A stretch of 64,000 nt of DNA from Archangium lansingense (GTDB lineage Bacteria; Myxococcota; Myxococcia; Myxococcales; Myxococcaceae): positions 1,116,001-1,180,000 of the forward strand of contig NZ_JAPNKA010000001.1 of the NCBI RefSeq assembly GCF_026626635.1. Direction: 5' to 3'. Shown here piece by piece: positions 62,500 to 64,000 of this stretch. The notes beneath the pieces were generated by a model. It did no database searches. It saw only the letters and a program-made list of their open reading frames with translations, and was not told the origin of the DNA. Position 1 is the stretch's first letter, and each line of letters starts with the position of its first letter. A program made the translations under genes and the position numbers.

Positions 62500-64000
62500 C
62501 TCGTCACGTGCCCCGTGGGCGAAGCTGCTGCTCGCCCTGGCCCTGCTGTGCGCTGGCTGTGTGCCGCTGATGCCACCGCCCGGCCGTGGGATGGACCTGC
62601 GTTACACGCCGCACGAGGCCACGGGGCCTGGGTTGGAGGCCGGGCCGGGCGACGAGTCTCCGTTCGCCCTCGCCTCCCCGCCACCCTCCACGCCCGAGCC
62701 CGCCGATGCGGAGCGGCTGCACCGCCGCCGGGGCTCGCGGGAGGCGGTGACGGCGGCGGGCCCTGGCAGGGTTGAGGGGAATGCGTGGCCGAGCGCCCTC
62801 GCGGCCCACGTGGCGTTTCTCGGTGCCGTGGACGACGTGTCCGCCTCCTCGCGCCGCGTCTCCAGCGAGCTCTCCAGGCTCAAGGTCAGCTACCTGGGCA
62901 TTGCCGGTGCAGGCAACGGCATCTTCGTCCCCTATGTCGAATACGGCGAACGTCAACGACGGTGGATTGATGCCGAGCTCGCCGCCGCCACCCGGCTGGC
63001 CACCGCCGCCTCGCAGGTGGAGGACCCGGACATGCAGCTCGCCCTGCTGCGCCTGGCCGGCCCACGGATGGAGGCCGCCATGATGGGCTCCATCCTGCTG
63101 GCCGTCTGGTTTGACTTCCTCAACCTCACCGACGACGTGCTCTCCCGACGCTTCTACAGTGTGGAGCGGCTGTACGTGGACATGGACCGCTTTCAGAAGA
63201 TGCTCGAGCCCGCGATGACAGCACTCTCCTCCCTGGATCCAGGGCAGGTGCAGGCAGCAGCGAAAGACATGCCCGCACTGGTAGGCCACCTCACCGGCGA
63301 GTTCGCCGCACTCCGTGAGGCCGTGCGCCGGGGGGCGGAGAACCTCGAGAAGGCGCTGGTGCTGAAGGAGTCCATGGAGGCGCTCACCATGGTGTCGGCG
63401 CTGAAGTTTTCGCTACCCGCTCTGCGTCCGGCTGCTCCCGCCATGCTCGGCGTAGGCCTCATGGTGGGCCCCAACGGCGTGATGATGGGGACGCGGATTG
63501 TCGTCTCCGCTGAGTGGGTGGAGATGATGCGCCAGTTGGTGCGGGCGGGCATCCTCTCCCTGCCTGCCGTCAGCGCCGCTGTGCGGATACAGGCCGGCCA
63601 GGTGACGATGGCGCAGGCGCACGGCGAGCTGCCGCGCGGCGTGCGCGAGGCGCTGGGCGACGGGCCTGAGGTGCGAGGCATGCGGGTGACGGGCAAAGCG
63701 GGGGCCGGCATGGCCGAGCCCCCACGTCACCATGTCATGCCGAAGGAGTTCCGCGAGTGGTTCGAGAAGCGCGGGTTCACCGGCGAGATGGACATCGATC
63801 AGTTCTGCGTCAGGCTTGAGCAGGCACACCATGAGGCAATCCACGGCGGTGGGAACTGGAAGCTGGGGCGCACATGGCCCGGTGAATGGAACCGGATGAT
63901 CATGGAGGCGCTGCACAACGCCGAGCGCAGGGCTGGCCGGATGTTGACGCCGAGTGAGATCCTGGGAACAGTCGCGAAGCGCATGAAGGACTACTACATC
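62489..64000 (+). CDS. SitA/DUF2380-like lipoprotein toxin, copy 2, cut by the window end
   Basis: 504 codons before the window ends, with no stop. MRADSSRAPWAKLLLALALL and CAGC form a lipoprotein signal. Most residues match copy 1 through the helical delivery region and the toxin-like C-terminal domain with HHVMPKEFREWFEKRGF and AHHEAIHGGGNWKLGRTWP. The frame stays open where copy 1 is shifted, so this copy is probably intact and the few missing residues plus an immunity gene should follow outside the window. Family known to be delivered between cells by outer-membrane exchange in myxobacteria (SitA-type); the assignment here is from sequence layout only. Confidence 0.75.
   Translation, partial: MRADSSRAPWAKLLLALALLCAGCVPLMPPPGRGMDLRYTPHEATGPGLEAGPGDESPFALASPPPSTPEPADAERLHRRRGSREAVTAAGPGRVEGNAWPSALAAHVAFLGAVDDVSASSRRVSSELSRLKVSYLGIAGAGNGIFVPYVEYGERQRRWIDAELAAATRLATAASQVEDPDMQLALLRLAGPRMEAAMMGSILLAVWFDFLNLTDDVLSRRFYSVERLYVDMDRFQKMLEPAMTALSSLDPGQVQAAAKDMPALVGHLTGEFAALREAVRRGAENLEKALVLKESMEALTMVSALKFSLPALRPAAPAMLGVGLMVGPNGVMMGTRIVVSAEWVEMMRQLVRAGILSLPAVSAAVRIQAGQVTMAQAHGELPRGVREALGDGPEVRGMRVTGKAGAGMAEPPRHHVMPKEFREWFEKRGFTGEMDIDQFCVRLEQAHHEAIHGGGNWKLGRTWPGEWNRMIMEALHNAERRAGRMLTPSEILGTVAKRMKDYYI

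Overview
The window is high-GC chromosomal DNA that looks myxobacterial, most likely suborder Cystobacterineae (an Archangium/Cystobacter-like organism). This is inferred from lineage-typical families: a DUF2381 gene next to a Hanks-type kinase, a kinase fused to a PilZ-like domain, a MYXO-CTERM-type tail, many lipoproteins, TSP3-repeat OmpA proteins, and DUF2380/SitA-like lipoproteins resembling the kin-discrimination toxins that myxobacteria deliver by outer-membrane exchange. I saw no tRNA, rRNA or CRISPR array.

Layout. 0-8 kb: lipoproteins (lamin-tail, thermonuclease, kelch), an Rpn-type nuclease, a frameshifted DUF2381 gene with its kinase, and an ArsR/SRPBCC pair with an operator placed inside its promoter. 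8-12 kb: a MYXO-CTERM-like Ig protein and a TSP3-OmpA protein (ATGA overlap), then a decayed outer-membrane gene. 12-16 kb: MscS channel and an osmoprotectant ABC transporter whose binding protein and permease are fused. 16-27 kb: LppM-like lipoprotein, pyruvate phosphate dikinase, coiled-coil protein, DRB0094-type RNA ligase, a polytopic membrane protein, a sirtuin and heme A synthase. 27-31 kb: a sigma-54 activator with an N-terminal HTH, divergent from a repeat-rich membrane coiled-coil protein.

31.2-33.7 kb is an inserted accessory island bounded by an 18-bp perfect direct repeat. Each repeat forms the 3' end of one of two convergent host genes, so deleting the island plus one repeat would restore a neat overlap. 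It holds a frameshifted PD-(D/E)XK nuclease gene, an IS66 relic and a lipoprotein/soluble-partner pair.

33.7-46 kb: succinate-semialdehyde-type dehydrogenase, alpha/beta hydrolase, VOC protein, methyltransferase, PAP2 phosphatase, a histidine kinase lacking its phospho-acceptor His, then two tandem copies of a lipoprotein plus soluble-partner cassette. A 74-bp fragment of the downstream PAS kinase gene lies between the copies, a scar of segmental duplication. 46-55 kb: neutral ceramidase (Thr at the usual nucleophile), Cys-rich lipoprotein, kinase-PilZ, gluconokinase, APH-type kinase, B3/B4 protein, and an aldehyde dehydrogenase with its TetR regulator.

55-64 kb: PLD-like nuclease and two SitA-like lipoprotein toxin genes. 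The first has lost its C-terminus through a 7-nt deletion but keeps a candidate immunity gene; the second runs off the window. Just after the first cassette lies a shrunken copy of tetR plus PLD, showing that the whole tetR-PLD-sitA-immunity block was duplicated. A histidine kinase and a TonB-dependent receptor now sit between the copies. The theme of the window is amplification of lipoprotein/partner cassettes by segmental tandem duplication, with the passenger genes eroding afterwards.
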